Source: Chelydra serpentina | Lineage: Eukaryota; Chordata; Testudines; Chelydridae | NCBI GenBank assembly: GCA_037349315.1 | Contig: JBAIAC010000024.1 | Location: 39,529,501 to 39,593,500, forward strand | DNA: 64,000 nucleotides | Direction: 5' to 3' | Shown here: positions 42,501 through 54,500 of the stretch, piece by piece | Position numbering within the stretch: position 1 is the stretch's first letter | Layout: the number at the start of each line of letters is the position of its first letter | Position numbers and translations under genes: made by a program | Notes under the pieces: model-generated | The model's database searches: none | What the model was told of the DNA's origin: nothing | The model's input: only the letters and a program-made list of their open reading frames with translations

Positions 42501-45500
42501 TAAGATTCCATCGGAATTCCACCTTCACCAATCCATTCATTTAACTGTGTTTTTTCCAAAGTCTCATAGCCCTCTGTTTTTATACCCTGGATGTTCAAAG
42601 GGCATTGGCTTTCTAGTTAGATAGGACCAAGCAATTCTGAAAGTCACCTGTACACTTCATCTTCTCTACGGATAGATCCAAGGGGTCCACAATCTCTGCT
42701 TAAAGATTATTGAGTTGGATATTTGGATTTAATTATCACTTATTATGCTGCTGCAGGCGTTCATCCCTTCCTCCCAAGAGTGATAGCACATTCGACCAGA
42801 TGACAAGCAACATCTACAGCATTACTTAAGAATGTGCCAGTATCTGAGATATGTAGAGTTACTATATGGGCTCCAGTAAAACGTTTTTGAAACACTATGC
42901 TTTAATCGATGCCAGCAGATCTGATGAAGCACTTGATACTGCAGTACTATCTTCAGTTCTAGACTCAATTCCAAAGCTCCCTCCTCCCTCTAGGAATACT
43001 TCTCAGAAGTCACCTGAAGTGGAGTACCCATAGGGACATCACTTGAAGAAGAAGAAGAGGTTATTCGCTTTGTGCCTTAACTGCAGTTCTTCGACTTGTG
43101 TGTCCCTATGGTTGCTCCACTACCCACCCTCTTTTCCCTGTCCTTCAGGCTGTTCTCTATGGGACGTCTGGGTGGAAAAGGAACTGAGGATGCTTCATCC
43201 GCACACCCCCTATGTTGCCTTATTGTCTGACCTGAGGAGGCATAGTGCGTGCATTGTGCAAATGGACACTGCAAACTGAACATTTCCGATGGAGGGTTTG
43301 AGAGGTGCATGTGCACCTGAAATGGAGCACCCATAGGGATGCACATCTTGATGAAGTGCAGTTACTGCACAAAGTGAGTAACTTTTTCTTCTGCTGCTCA
43401 GAAGGGACAAGATGCTGATAATCTGCACAGTAGGTTTGCACAGCTGTGGAAGTTCTTTTTGTGGCTACCAAGGAGCAGAATTGAGCTTGATAATTCAGTG
43501 ACTGTGCCAGATAAGTGTTTTTTCCCCAGTTACTCCACAGGGAGGGGTAGCCAAGCACACACAACTACTACTGTAGCCCAGAGACTAGTCGAGGCCATGG
43601 AATGGCTCCTTTGATCTCTCTCTCTTGTGGGGCAGGCAGGGAAGGGATGGATGATCCCTGTACCTTATGTATAGATAAAATCAGCAATGTTAACTAATTA
43701 CATTTGAGCTGCTCACTTGTAATTCTGGGCTTTAGGGCTTGTTCACACCAATGAGGGTGTAAATTTAGTGTTGTGCACTGATTGGCCTGCGTGGACCCTG
43801 CTGGCACTACAAGTTCCCTCATGCACCTTAATGTAATAACGGGAGTGTTTTTGAAATGGGACTACTTTAGTACACACTAGGGAACTTTTAGTGCATGCGA
43901 GCATGGTCCACATGGGCCAGTTAGTCCGCTATTCTTTAGTGGGGACTTATACATTTTTAAAGCGCTGCTGTGGGAGCATTCCTGTGGCAGCGCTTTAAAA
44001 ATTCAAGTGTAGCCATGCCCTAAAAGTCTACTCAGTAAAGAAAAACCCATGGCTGGCCCATGCCAGCCAACTTAGGCTTGTGGGGCTATGTCATTGCTAT
44101 GTATGCTTCCAGGGCCAGTCTGGAGCCTGAGCTCTGGGACCTCCTCACTTTTCAGGGTCCTAGAGCCTGGGCTCCAGCCGAAACCCAGAAGTCTACACAA
44201 CAGTGAAACAACCCTGCAGCCCGAACCCCTCAAGCCTGACTTGGCTGGCACAGGCCAGCCACAGGTTATTCTTTACTGTGGAGACGTACCCTAAAGGCCC
44301 TTTACACTGCTCTGGCATGTAAAGGAGCTTTGAAGCTGGTATACATTACATTGCGTTCACTGCCAGAGCAGTGTAAAGGGACCTAAATGTCAATTAGAAT
44401 CATTTATCTTTCAGTTGAATATTAGAGTTGGCTCCATGAATGATTTTAGTAGGCTGTTTACTAGCTAATTAGATCAAAATGACTGCACTACATAACTATG
44501 TCACTATAGAAAGATTTATGTTAGGTTTTCACCGAAGGATGACAATTCTATGGTGGGTAGAAATATTTTTTTTTCCTTTTTAGACTAAAACTCCATCTGC
44601 ACTTATTCTGACACCAACGAGAGAGTTAGCCATTCAGATAGAGAGACAAGCTAAAGAGCTGATGACTGGTCTGCCAAACATGAGAACAGTTCTTCTTGTA
44701 GGAGGTTTACCACTGCCACCCCAACTTCATCGTCTGAAACAAACTGTTAAGGTAAGAACTATTGTGTGAAAGAGTCCCTTGAAGAAAGATGTTTTTATGG
44801 CAGGTGTAGAAAATAAAAACAGTGACTTAATCTTTGACTTGAATTTGTGTGTTTTACACCAGTGGTGCCCAACTTCATTACACAGGATTTACACACACAA
44901 ATCTAAGCCACAACCTTCTGTGGGCCAAACAGATTTTACAAGTTCAGCTGGTTTTGGTATGTATTTAGATGGGTTGTTTCTATGTACAGCATTGTCTATT
45001 TAAAAACAAAGAAATCAGTGCATAAAATGTGTATCAGAATGACAGAAAACCTGAAAAAAACAGTAAAGAACACAAAACACGAATGAATTGGCTGTAGTAT
45101 ATTTGAAGCAGGCTGCGGGCCTTATGAAATGCTCTGGTGGTCTGTAGGTTGGGCACCCTTGCTCTACACAGAGAGTCTAGACCCTTAGCAGTAAAGGTTA
45201 TCTCCTGATTTTTTATAGTAACTAGGGCTGTCAATTAATCACAGTTAACTCACGCAGTTAACTCAGAAAAATTAACTACGATTAAAAAAATGAATCGCGA
45301 TTAATCACACTGTTAAACAATAGAATACCAATTGAAATGTATTAAATATTTGTGGATGTTTTTCTACATTTTCAAATATATTGATTTCTATTACAACACA
45401 GAATACAAAGTGTACAGTGTTCACTTTATATTATTATTTTGATTACAAATATTTGCACTGTAAAAATGATAAAATAAATAGTATTTTTCAATTCACCTCA

Positions 45501-48500
45501 TACAAGTACTGTAGTGCAATCTTTATCGTGAAAGTGTAATTTACAAATGTAGATTTTGTTGTTGTTACATAACCACATTCAAAAACAAAACCATGTAAAA
45601 CATTAGTGCCTACAAGTCCATTCAGTCCTACTTCTTGTTCAGCCAATTGCTAAGACAAACAAGTTTGTTTACATTTACAGGAGATACTGCTGACTTGTTT
45701 ACAATGTCACCTGAAAGTGAGAACAGGCATTTGCATGGCACTTTTGTAGCCGGCGTTCCAAGGTATTTATGTGCCAGATACGCTAAACATTCATATGTCC
45801 GTTCATGTTTCAGCCACCATTCCCAAGGACATGCTTCCATGCTGATGATGCTCGTTAAAAAAAAAAAGCGTTCATTAAAGTTGTGACTGAACTCCTTGAG
45901 GGAGAATTGTATGTCTCCTGTTCTGTTTTACCCACATTCTGCCATATATTTCATGTTATAGCAGTCTTGCAGGTTGACCCAGCACATGTTCGTTTTAAGA
46001 ACACACTCACAGCAAATTTGACAAAATGCAAAGATGGTACCAATGTGAGATTTCTAAGGATAGATACAGCACTCGACCCAAGGTTTAAGAATCTGAAGTG
46101 CCTTTCAAAATCTGACGGGGACGAGGTGTGGAGCATGCTTTCAGATGTTTTAGAAGAGCAGCAGTCCGATGCGGAAACTACAAAACCCAAACTACAAAAA
46201 AGAAAATCAACCTTCTGCTGGTGGCATCTGACTCAGATGATGAAAATGAACATGCATCGGTCCGCTCTGCTTTGGATCGTTATCAAGCAGAACCTGTCAT
46301 CTGCATGGACGCATGTCTTCTGGAATGGTGGTTGAAGCATGAAGGGACATATGAATCTTTAGCCCATCTGGCATGTTTTGCGATTCCAGCTACAACAATG
46401 CCACACGAACACCTGTTCTGACTTTCAGGTTTCATTGTAAACAAGATGTGGGCAGCATTATCTACTTCAAATTGTAACCAAACTTGTTTGTCTGAGCAAT
46501 TGGCTGAAGTAGGACTGAGTGGACTTGTAGGTTCTAAAGTTTTACATTGTTTTATTTTTGAATGCAGTTATTTTTTGTACATAATTCTACATTTAAGTTC
46601 AACTTTCATTATAAAGAGATTGCACTACAGTACTTGTATTAGGTGAATTTAAATATACTATTTCTTTTATTTTTTACAGTGCAAATATTTGTAATCAAAA
46701 ATAAATACAAAGTGAGCACTGTACACTTTGTATTCTGTGTTGTAATTGAAATTAATATATTTGAAAATGTAGAAAACATCCAAATATATTTAAATAAATA
46801 GTATTCTATTATTGTTTAACAGTGTGAGTAATTACGATTAATTTTTTTAATCGCTTAACAACCCTAATAGTAAAGATTTATTTACAGATATGAAACATTT
46901 ATATGTATCCTTCTGAATTTTACATATAAAGAATAAGATTTCAAAATTATTTCTCATCTTTATATGTTTGCTGCTTTCAAAGGGTACAATTTGCCATTTA
47001 CTTAGGTGAGGAATTATAATTTACAACAGGAAACACATTAGTTCCTTGACTTTAGGATTTAGATTTTTTTGGCAAGGAACACACTGCAGGCATTTATAAA
47101 TTCCAGGTATCATCTTCAGAGGGCTAATTGTTCCATTTGTTTTCAGATACGCACAACTCTGGAGAATCATGTACAGAAATTTCAAGTCTCTGCATCTGAG
47201 CTTGAATAATTACACAAATATAATTAGTACAAATGTGCTGTAACTGTAACTTACCCTTGATAGTCACCCACCTTTTTCTGTCCCTACTAAAAACAGAAAC
47301 AGAAAGCTTGCATTTTTGTCCTCCAGTGGTTGCAAGTGCTAATGTTAAACATATTATTTTTCAAGGACTGCATGCAATTTTCATACAGCTTTAACTCATA
47401 TTAGCTTGCTTTTCTAATGTTTTGCTTTCTTCTGATAGGTTATAATAGCAACACCCGGAAGACTGATAGATATTTTAAAACAAAGCTCTGTTCAGCTCCA
47501 TGGTATTAAAATCGTAGTCGTGGATGAAGTAAGTTCATATAAAGTTAAATACTGCAATTAGAAACAAGTGTTATCAAAATATAATGATAATGGCCACTGT
47601 TTAGAGCTCTCATATTTCTGACTGTTAAATAACACATGGCTGCCTAATATAGGTCCTGATCTAGCAAAGCACTTATGCAAGAGCTTAACTTTAAGTTTGT
47701 GTGTAGTCCCACTGACTTCCTCGGAATTTTGCATATGCCTTAAAATTAAGCACGTGGTTGAGTGCTTTGCTGGATTAGGGGCATAGTGTCTAATAAATGG
47801 TTTAATTGGAGTCCCAGGCGAGGTGGTTGATGGTCAACTAAACACACACAATGTTTGTTAAAATATAGTTTGTACTTCTCAGGGTTAAAAAGTGAATTTA
47901 GTGTTATGTAAAAGATGCTTGAGTGGCTGTAGTCATCTGTCAGTTTACATAACTGATAGTAGCGCACGCTCCGCCACATTGCCCCACGAGTGTCAACAGA
48001 ATAACAGTGTCTATCCCTCTTCATAGCTTTTCTTCTGACTACCCAAATCAGAACTGATTTTAATGTGGTGACAGTGTTGCTACACGAGTGTTGATTATGT
48101 CAATTAAAGAATAGTGCATGATCTTCAGAGTTTTCCTGTGTCTTTTTGTATACTATACTTAAAATTATTAGGAAAAAATCATAATGTCTTAAATTAATAT
48201 TTTCATTCAGGCTGATACCATGTTAAAGATGGGCTTCCAGCAACAAGTGCTGGATATTTTGGAAAACATCTCCAGTGATCGTCAGACCATATTGGTTTCA
48301 GCCACAATACCAGTTGGCATTGAGCAGCTGGCAAATCAACTTCTGCAGAATCCTGTGAGAATAACCATTGGAGAAAAGAATCTGCCATGTTCCAGTGTTC
48401 GCCAGATTATCTTATGGGTAGAAGAACCATCTAAAAAGAAAAAATTATTTGAAATATTAAATGTTAGTATAGTGTTTTATTTAGCAAATTATGTCTATGC

Positions 48501-51500
48501 TTGTAGTGAATAAAGTTTAATTTAGTTTAATTTAGCTCTTGCCTATCTAGTGCAATATGTGTGAGGAAAGCAAGAGCAGTAATGGACAGTAAGTTATCTA
48601 CCCCACCATGTTCACAAATGTCTCCCTGGGGATTCCCTAATAAAATAAAAAGACATGAGGGTATTTTGTCATTTAAAATGCCATTAAAAAATGGATGGGT
48701 GGGCTAGATTATTCCTTTTGAACCAACTCTTTTGAAACTTCCCCAGAAAATAATAAATAAAACACCTCCTCCCCTCAGAAAACCAGACACCCCCGCAAAA
48801 AACAGTGGGCCTTAATCCTCATAGTAATTCTAGACTTATTTTATGAGCATTCTGAAGTAATCTTAGCTACAGTTATTTAAGAGATTGATATGTGCATGTA
48901 AGTGAACCTCAGATCTTTCACATTTTTAAAAGTCACCATTTTTGAATTTAAAACACAACTTCAAAAAGATTATTTTTGAAGTTGTTTCAAGGCAAACTAG
49001 GGACCTGATTTTACAAACCCTTATGCATGTGTTTAATTTGACTCATGAATAAAATTACACGTGTGCAAGTATTTGCAGGATTAGGGCTTAAATCTTGTCC
49101 TTTTTTATTAGGAGTTTGGGAGGATTTTTTTTTTTAAATAAATATGCTTGTTTCAATCTAATGTATAAAATCTACTGAAGAGAAAATGAGCAACTGTAAA
49201 TAAATAGCTGTGGTTGACCAACATTAAACTATGCTGAAACAGTAGATTTTACAGAACTATTTTAATTTTACAGGATAAGAAACTCTTCAAACCTCCAGTA
49301 TTGGTATTTGTGGACTGCAAGCTAGGAGCAGATCTTCTGAGCGATGCTGTTCATAAAATCACAGGATTACAATGCATATCCATGCATTCTGATAAATCAC
49401 AAACTGAAAGAACAAATATATTGCAGGTTTGTACTTCCTAAAATAGAGATCTCTATGTCACTATGAAACATTCCATTTTTTTTTAAAAAAGATAATTTAG
49501 TTTTAATGAGTTAGTAAAGTAGGCATCTTGTTGTGGTCTATCACTTATATAAAAGCTTCTGACTAATGCAATTCCAGATACCACTGGATTTAATGTTTGT
49601 TTGTTTTTAAACTCCAGGCATAATTTTTATTCTTCAGAATATTGTTCTTTGGGGTGAAGGAAATGCATAGTGATAGTACTTACATCTGTCTTGTATTACT
49701 GAGTTTTCACAATGAATGCTAGAGTTTATGGAAAACTGAAATGAAAGCACAGATTGTAGTTCTACTAATACTTCAAGAAAGTGGCTGTTTTAAATACTCC
49801 AGATTACTTTATAGATTACTCTATTATTATTTATTTTAAATGGGAATTAACTTGAACATTAGTCTGTGACTGCTTTTGTGCCTTGGTGAACTGGTGTTTT
49901 GTATCATTTTAAGCAGGACTCAGTGAATCACAAAATTTTATTGCTGTGTGTGCTACATAAATCAAGAGTACCATAGGGCACTATTTTTCTTCTTTTTTCA
50001 GCAGCAGAATAGTTTGTTGTGCAAATTATGACACTGCCCTTTATTTGAACCAACAGTATCTTGCCCTTCTACAGCAGATCTCAAAAACAGAATTGCAAGG
50101 AAAAAAAGCATACATAGAAAGTAATTATAATTTATTTTGTTTCCCATTCCTCAGGGATTATTTGAGGAAAAATATGAAGTCGTAGTAAGCACTGGAGTCC
50201 TTGGGCGAGGGCTTGACCTTGTCAATGTCAAACTGGTAGTAAATTTTGATATGCCCTCAAGCATGGATGAATATGTACATCAGGTAAAGAGATATGTGTA
50301 TCTTAAACACTACATGAGATATTTGCTAAAACATTGTTGGAAAAATAAAACAAGACCATGCATGATCTGAATTGAAAGATGCATGCATAGGGATGGACAT
50401 ACCTCCGGACAAGTTCCCTTTAGGAGGGCAGGAAGAAGGGAATCCTGAAGAATCTCTCCTCCATCCTATGCAAGAAACACCAAACCTTCAGTCTGAATTA
50501 ATGGAGGAACACTGAAAAATAATGCCTGTATTTGCCAATGGTGTTTATATAGCTCTCCCTCTCCACCTCAATGTGAAGGAGTATCTCAGTTCCTATACCT
50601 TTTTAAAGCATATGTGTATACTAAACATTATTACTTCTCCTTTAATTTTTTGTTGGAAAAAACTGATGTGATTAATCACGATTAAAAAATTAATTGCGAT
50701 TAATCACACTGTTAAATAATAGAATACCAACTTATTCAATATTTTTGATGTTTTTCTACATTTTTAAATATCTATTTCAATTACAACACAGAATACAAAG
50801 TGTACAGTGCTCACTTTATATTATTTTTTATTATAAATATTTGCACTGCAAAAATGATAAACAAAATAAATAGTATTTTTCAATTCACCCCGTACAAGGA
50901 CTGTAGTGCAATCTCTTTATCATGAAAGTGCAGCTTACAAATGTAGGGGTTTTTGTTACATAATTGCACTCAAAAACAACACAATATAAAACTTTAGAGC
51001 CTACAAGTCCACTCAGTCCTACTTCTTGTTCAATCAATTGCTAAGAGAAAGAAGTTTGTTTATATTTACAGGAGATAAATCTCTGCCTCCCACTTCTTAA
51101 TTACAATGTCACCTGAAAATAAGAACGGGCATTCACATGGTACTGTTGTAGCTGGCGTCGCAAGATATTTATGTGCCAGATGCGTTAAAGATTCATATCC
51201 TTCATGCTTCGGCCATCTTTCCAGAGGACATGCTTCCACACTGATGATGCTTGTTAAAAAAAGAATACATTAATTAAATTTATGACCTGAACTCCTTGGG
51301 GGAGAATTGTATGTCTCCTGCTCCATTTTACCCGCATTCTGCCATATATTTCATGTTATAGCAGTCTCGGATGATGACCCAGCTCAGGTTTGTTTTAAGA
51401 ACATTTTCTCTGAAAATTTGACAAAATGCAAAGAAGATACCAATGTGAAATTTCTAAAGATAGCTACAGCACTCGACTCAAGATGTAAGAATTTGAAGTG

Positions 51501-54500
51501 CCTTCCAAAATCTGGGAGGGATGAGGTGTGGAGCTTGCTTTCAGAAGAATTAAAAGAGCAACACTCCGATGCGAAAACTACAGAACCCAAACCACCAACA
51601 AAGAAAATCAACCTTCTGCTGGTGGCATCTGACTCACGATGATGAAAATGAACATGTGTTGGTCTACACTGCTTTGGATGGTTATCAAGCAGAACCTGTT
51701 TTCAGCATGGACACATGTCCCCTGGAATGGTGGTTGAAGCATGAAAGGACTTATGCATCTTTAGTGCCTCTGGCATGTAAATATCTTGCGACACTAGCTA
51801 CAACAGTGCCATGCAAATGCCTGTTCTCACTTTCAGGTGACATTGTAAACAAGAAGCAGGCAGCATTATCTTCTGAAAATGTAAACAAACTTGTTTGAGC
51901 AATTGGCTGAACAAGAAGTAGGATTGATTGGACTTGTGAGCTCTAAAGTTTTACATTGTTTTATTTTTGAATGCTGTTTTTTTTTAATACATAATTCTGT
52001 TATACCAATAAAATAAAAACCAGCAGGATCTTTTTAAGAGGAATAAGGCAACAAAGCCACATTTATTGTGAACATAATAAAGCAAAGATAAAAGTAAGCA
52101 ACGTTGTTTGACTACTTATTCCTCTTAAAAAGATCCTGCTGGTTTTTATTTTATTGGTATAACATTTTGGTGGAGAATTGCAAAAGGGGGAATATTGGTA
52201 AAAAAGCCTCAGGTATTGTAGAAATTTGTGTGCACACAGCCGGTTCTACAGAGAACGGTTTTATTTTTGGTTAACCAAAGCCTACTGACCTTCGGAGGGT
52301 AGAGGCTTCATAAAAGAGCTCATAAAAACTTTAAGCTACGATTAATCATATCCAAAGTGTTCACTGAGAAATCAGGGGTAACAAAGAGCCTATAGGGCAA
52401 AATAAAGCTGCTCGCTGAAAGATCAGGGGTAGCAGGGTAAGATAATCTAGGCTGTGTCACTTGCTGCAAGGGTTCAGGGGTGACAAAGGAAAATATACAC
52501 GTGTGTTAAATGTTTAAGAACAGACAAGGGAAAACAGTCTCAGAGGGAGGGATGGAGTTTGAAGGAGCTCCAACCTCACCTTTTCTAAAAGAAATAACAC
52601 CCTTTAAACAAATCCTTCAGAGATATGGGCACAGTCCTTGGACTAAACAAGCCCTTGTAGATACTGTCTCTATTTCGGATCTAGAGGATAGATTGGCCCA
52701 ATATATCCTCCTATGTAAACCCCCAAATGCAGCAAAAAGAGACGCTGCAGGGATCTGGCTGCTGTGGGAGGCTTGTAATGACAGCTACCTCCGTCTAACA
52801 GCCTGTAAAGAGGAGAAAATATCTCTAAAAGAACAACTATCCCAATTGGAAAAAGGGGTAGAAAATTGGAAAGTAATGGCAACAAATTCCCATAATCAAA
52901 TGGAAATGATAAAACACGCCTTACAGGAAAGTAAAAGTAAAGAGAGATGTAGTGCCCATCTTTAAAAAAGGGAAGAAGGAAGATCCGGGGAACTACAGGC
53001 CAGTCAGTCTCACCTCAATCCCTGGAAAAATCATGGAACAAGTCCTCAAGGAATCAATTTTGAACCACTTAAAGGAGGGGAAAGTGATCAGGAACAGTCA
53101 GCATGGATTCACCAAGGGCAAGTCATGCCTGACTAACCTAATTGCCTTCTATGATGAGATAACTGGCTCTGTGGATGAGGGGAAAGCAGTGGATGTGCTA
53201 TTTCTTGACTTTAGCAAAGCTTTTGATACAGTCTCGCACAGCGTTCTTGCCAGCAAGTTAAAGAAGTATGGGCTGGATGAATGGACGGTAAGGTGGATAG
53301 AAAACTGGCTGGATGGTCGTGCTCAACGGGTAGTGATCAATGGCTCCATGTCTAGTTGGCAGCCGGTATCAAGTGGAGTGCCCCAAGGGTCGGTGCTGGG
53401 GCCGGTTTTGTTCAATATCTTCATCAACGACCTGGAGGATGGTGTGGACTGCACCCTTAGCAAGTTTGCAGATGACACTAAACTGGGAGGAGTGGTTGAT
53501 ACGCTGGAGGGTAGGGATAGGATACAGAGGGACCTAGACAAATTAGAGGATTGGGCCAAAAGAAATCTGATGAGGTTCAACAAGGACAAGTGCAGAGTCC
53601 TGCACTTAGGACGGAAGAATCCCATGCACTGCTACAGACTAGGGACCGAATGGCTGGGCAGCAGTTCTGCAGAAAAGGACCTAGGGGTTACAGTGGACGA
53701 AAAGCTGAATATGAGTCAACAGTGTGCCCTTGTTGCCAAGAAGGCTAACGGCATTTTGGGCTGTATAAGTAGGGGCATTTCCAGCAGATCGAGGGATGTG
53801 ATTATTCCCCTCTATTCGGCACTGGTGAGGCCTCATTTGGAGTACTGTGTCCAGTTTTGGGCCCCACACTACAAGAAGGATGTGGATAAATTGGAAAGAG
53901 TCCAACGGAGGGCAACAAAAATGATTAGGGGGCTGGAGCACATGACTTATGAGGAGAGGCTGAGGGAACTGAGATTGTTTAGCCTGCAGAAGAGAAGAGT
54001 GAGGGGGGATTTGATAGCTGCTTTCAACTACCTAAAAGGGGGTTCCAAAGAGGATGGATCTAGACTGTTCTCAGTGGTAGAAGATGACAGAACAAGGAGT
54101 AATGGTCTCAAGTTGCAGAGGGGGAGGTTTAGGTTGGATATTAGGAAAAACTTTTTCACTAGTAGGGTGGTGAAGCACTGGAATGGGTTACCTAGGGAGG
54201 TGGTGGAATCTCCTTCCTTAGAGGTTTTTAAGGTCAGGCTTGACAAAGCCCTGGCTGGGATGATCTAGTTGGGGTTGGTCCTGCTTTGAGCAGGGGGTTG
54301 GACTAGATGACCTCCTGAGGTCCCTTCCAACCCTGAGATTCTATGATTCTATGATTCCTGGCAGACCAGGTGACAGCCTATAAAGACGTAGAAAAAGAAA
54401 ATCTGGCTTTAATCAAAGAAAACCAGGTCCTGCAAGGCATGGTTAAGAAATTAACATTAGAACAAGGCAAAACCCCGAGAGACCATTCTCACTGTGATTC

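Larger units (their letters stand above)
45233..46866 (+). mobile_element. Palindromic hAT element, copy A
   Basis: Ends TAGGGCTGTCAATTAATC and, from the right, TAGGGTTGTTAAGCGATT; flanked by ATAGTAAC (45225-45232) and ATAGTAAA (46867-46874). The left arm (45233 to about 45880) is the reverse complement of the right arm (about 46250-46866). Both arms encode the hAT C-terminal domain, antisense on the left (45840-45628, -) and sense on the right. A unique central piece (45883-46335) encodes an upstream part of the transposase, with [13 protein letters not shown]. Confidence 0.75.
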
